From NCBI GenBank assembly GCA_963758555.1, contig CAVWVW010000003.1:1364001-1428000 (forward strand): a DNA stretch of 64,000 nucleotides, given 5' to 3'. The DNA comes from CAIUMH01 sp963758555. Lineage in GTDB: Bacteria > Actinomycetota > Acidimicrobiia > Acidimicrobiales > RAAP-2. Below, piece by piece: positions 63,790 through 64,000 of the stretch. The position numbers and the translations under genes were made by a program. Under the pieces are notes generated by a model. It made no database searches and was not told where the DNA came from. It saw only the letters and a list, made by a program, of their open reading frames with translations. The number at the start of each line of letters is the position of its first letter. Within the stretch, counting starts at the first letter, position 1.

Positions 63790-64000
63790 GTGATCAGAGC
63801 GCTCCTGTGGGGGATCATCCACCTCCTCGCCAACACCGTGGGGCTCCTGATCGCGTGGGCCGTGCTCCCGCGCTTCCACATCGATCTGGCGTCGTTCATC
63901 GTGGCCGTCCTGATCTTCACCGTGGTCGAGACCCTGGTCCAACCCCTGCTTCGCCAGATGGCCGTCAACAGCGCCAGAGCGCTCCAGGGAAGCGTCGCGC
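63790..64000 (+). CDS. PF04020 (phage-holin-like, YvlD-type) membrane protein, 3' truncated by window
   Basis: The first 70 codons from GTG 63790. Two hydrophobic segments, one with LLANTVGLLIAWAVLPRFHIDLASF and one with VAVLIFTVVETLVQPLL, match the small PF04020 proteins found on bacterial chromosomes, which are not phage holins despite the name. TACACT at 63778-63783 lies just before the start, compatible with a leaderless message. Confidence 0.65.
   Translation, partial: MIRALLWGIIHLLANTVGLLIAWAVLPRFHIDLASFIVAVLIFTVVETLVQPLLRQMAVNSARALQGSVA

Noticed and set aside
63790..64000. Prophage remnant because of holin-like similarity
   Set aside because: The PF04020 family is chromosomal and widespread; no other phage gene is present.

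Overview
This is a 64 kb stretch of high-GC, gene-dense chromosome. It carries short intergenic gaps, frequent GTG starts, many ATGA/GTGA stop-start overlaps, F420-type LLM oxidoreductases, ergothioneine genes, a Ku/LigD repair set and a GH65/beta-phosphoglucomutase pair. Together these point to an actinobacterium. The mix of COG2159 amidohydrolase, LLM, crotonase and hotdog genes resembles Acidimicrobiia-like or mycobacteria-like actinobacteria. That placement is an inference from gene content; no rRNA or tRNA gene was seen, nor any CRISPR array, insertion sequence or prophage.

Layout. 0-4.7 kb: a heterodimeric ABC exporter pair and a DMT-family permease. 4.7-8.8 kb: an LLM oxidoreductase, a rhodanese, an ACT-like protein, an ArdC-N/IrrE-type metalloprotease and a cytochrome P450 whose 3' end overlaps the metalloprotease gene. 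8.8-21.4 kb: an acyl-CoA/lipid catabolism region with an Ltp-like thiolase plus DUF35 partner, crotonases, SDR, amidohydrolase, several hotdog thioesterases, a quinone oxidoreductase, an LLM enzyme, a canonical thiolase and a 3Fe-4S ferredoxin. 21.5-25.6 kb: a DUF389 membrane protein, egtD-egtB (ergothioneine) and a TMEM175-like DUF1211 gene. 25.7-41.4 kb: an efflux and regulation region with three DHA2-type MFS exporters, a DrrAB-type ABC exporter with a divergent TetR gene, a MarR gene and small enzymes. 41.6-46.5 kb: a branched-chain amino acid type ABC importer (binding lipoprotein, LivH-LivM-LivG fused layout, LivF). 46.6-50.7 kb: a DEAD-box helicase, a translationally coupled DUF1611-PLP racemase pair and a 37-residue lysine-rich protein. 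50.9-54.7 kb: alpha/beta hydrolase, TesB-like and crotonase genes, then a RibD/DHFR-like gene preceded by a six-copy 7-bp tandem repeat. 54.7-57.9 kb: GH65 phosphorylase plus beta-phosphoglucomutase. 58.7-62.1 kb: a non-homologous end-joining set in which LigD is split into a polymerase gene and a phosphoesterase-ligase gene around ku. 62.4-64 kb: DUF3052 divergent from an ArsR-SRPBCC operon, with symmetric operator-like sites between them, and the start of a PF04020-type membrane protein.

A striking property of the window is that eight otherwise intact genes are interrupted by one small indel each. Seven of them are best explained by exactly one surplus base. This bias suggests insertion-type sequencing or assembly error at least as strongly as real gene decay, and it has to be settled before any of these genes is called dead. 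The most interesting biology is the DUF1611-racemase cassette, the Ltp/DUF35/P450/crotonase catabolic block, the LivH-LivM-LivG fusion with a 16-bp perfect hairpin upstream, and the heptanucleotide repeat in a 5' leader.
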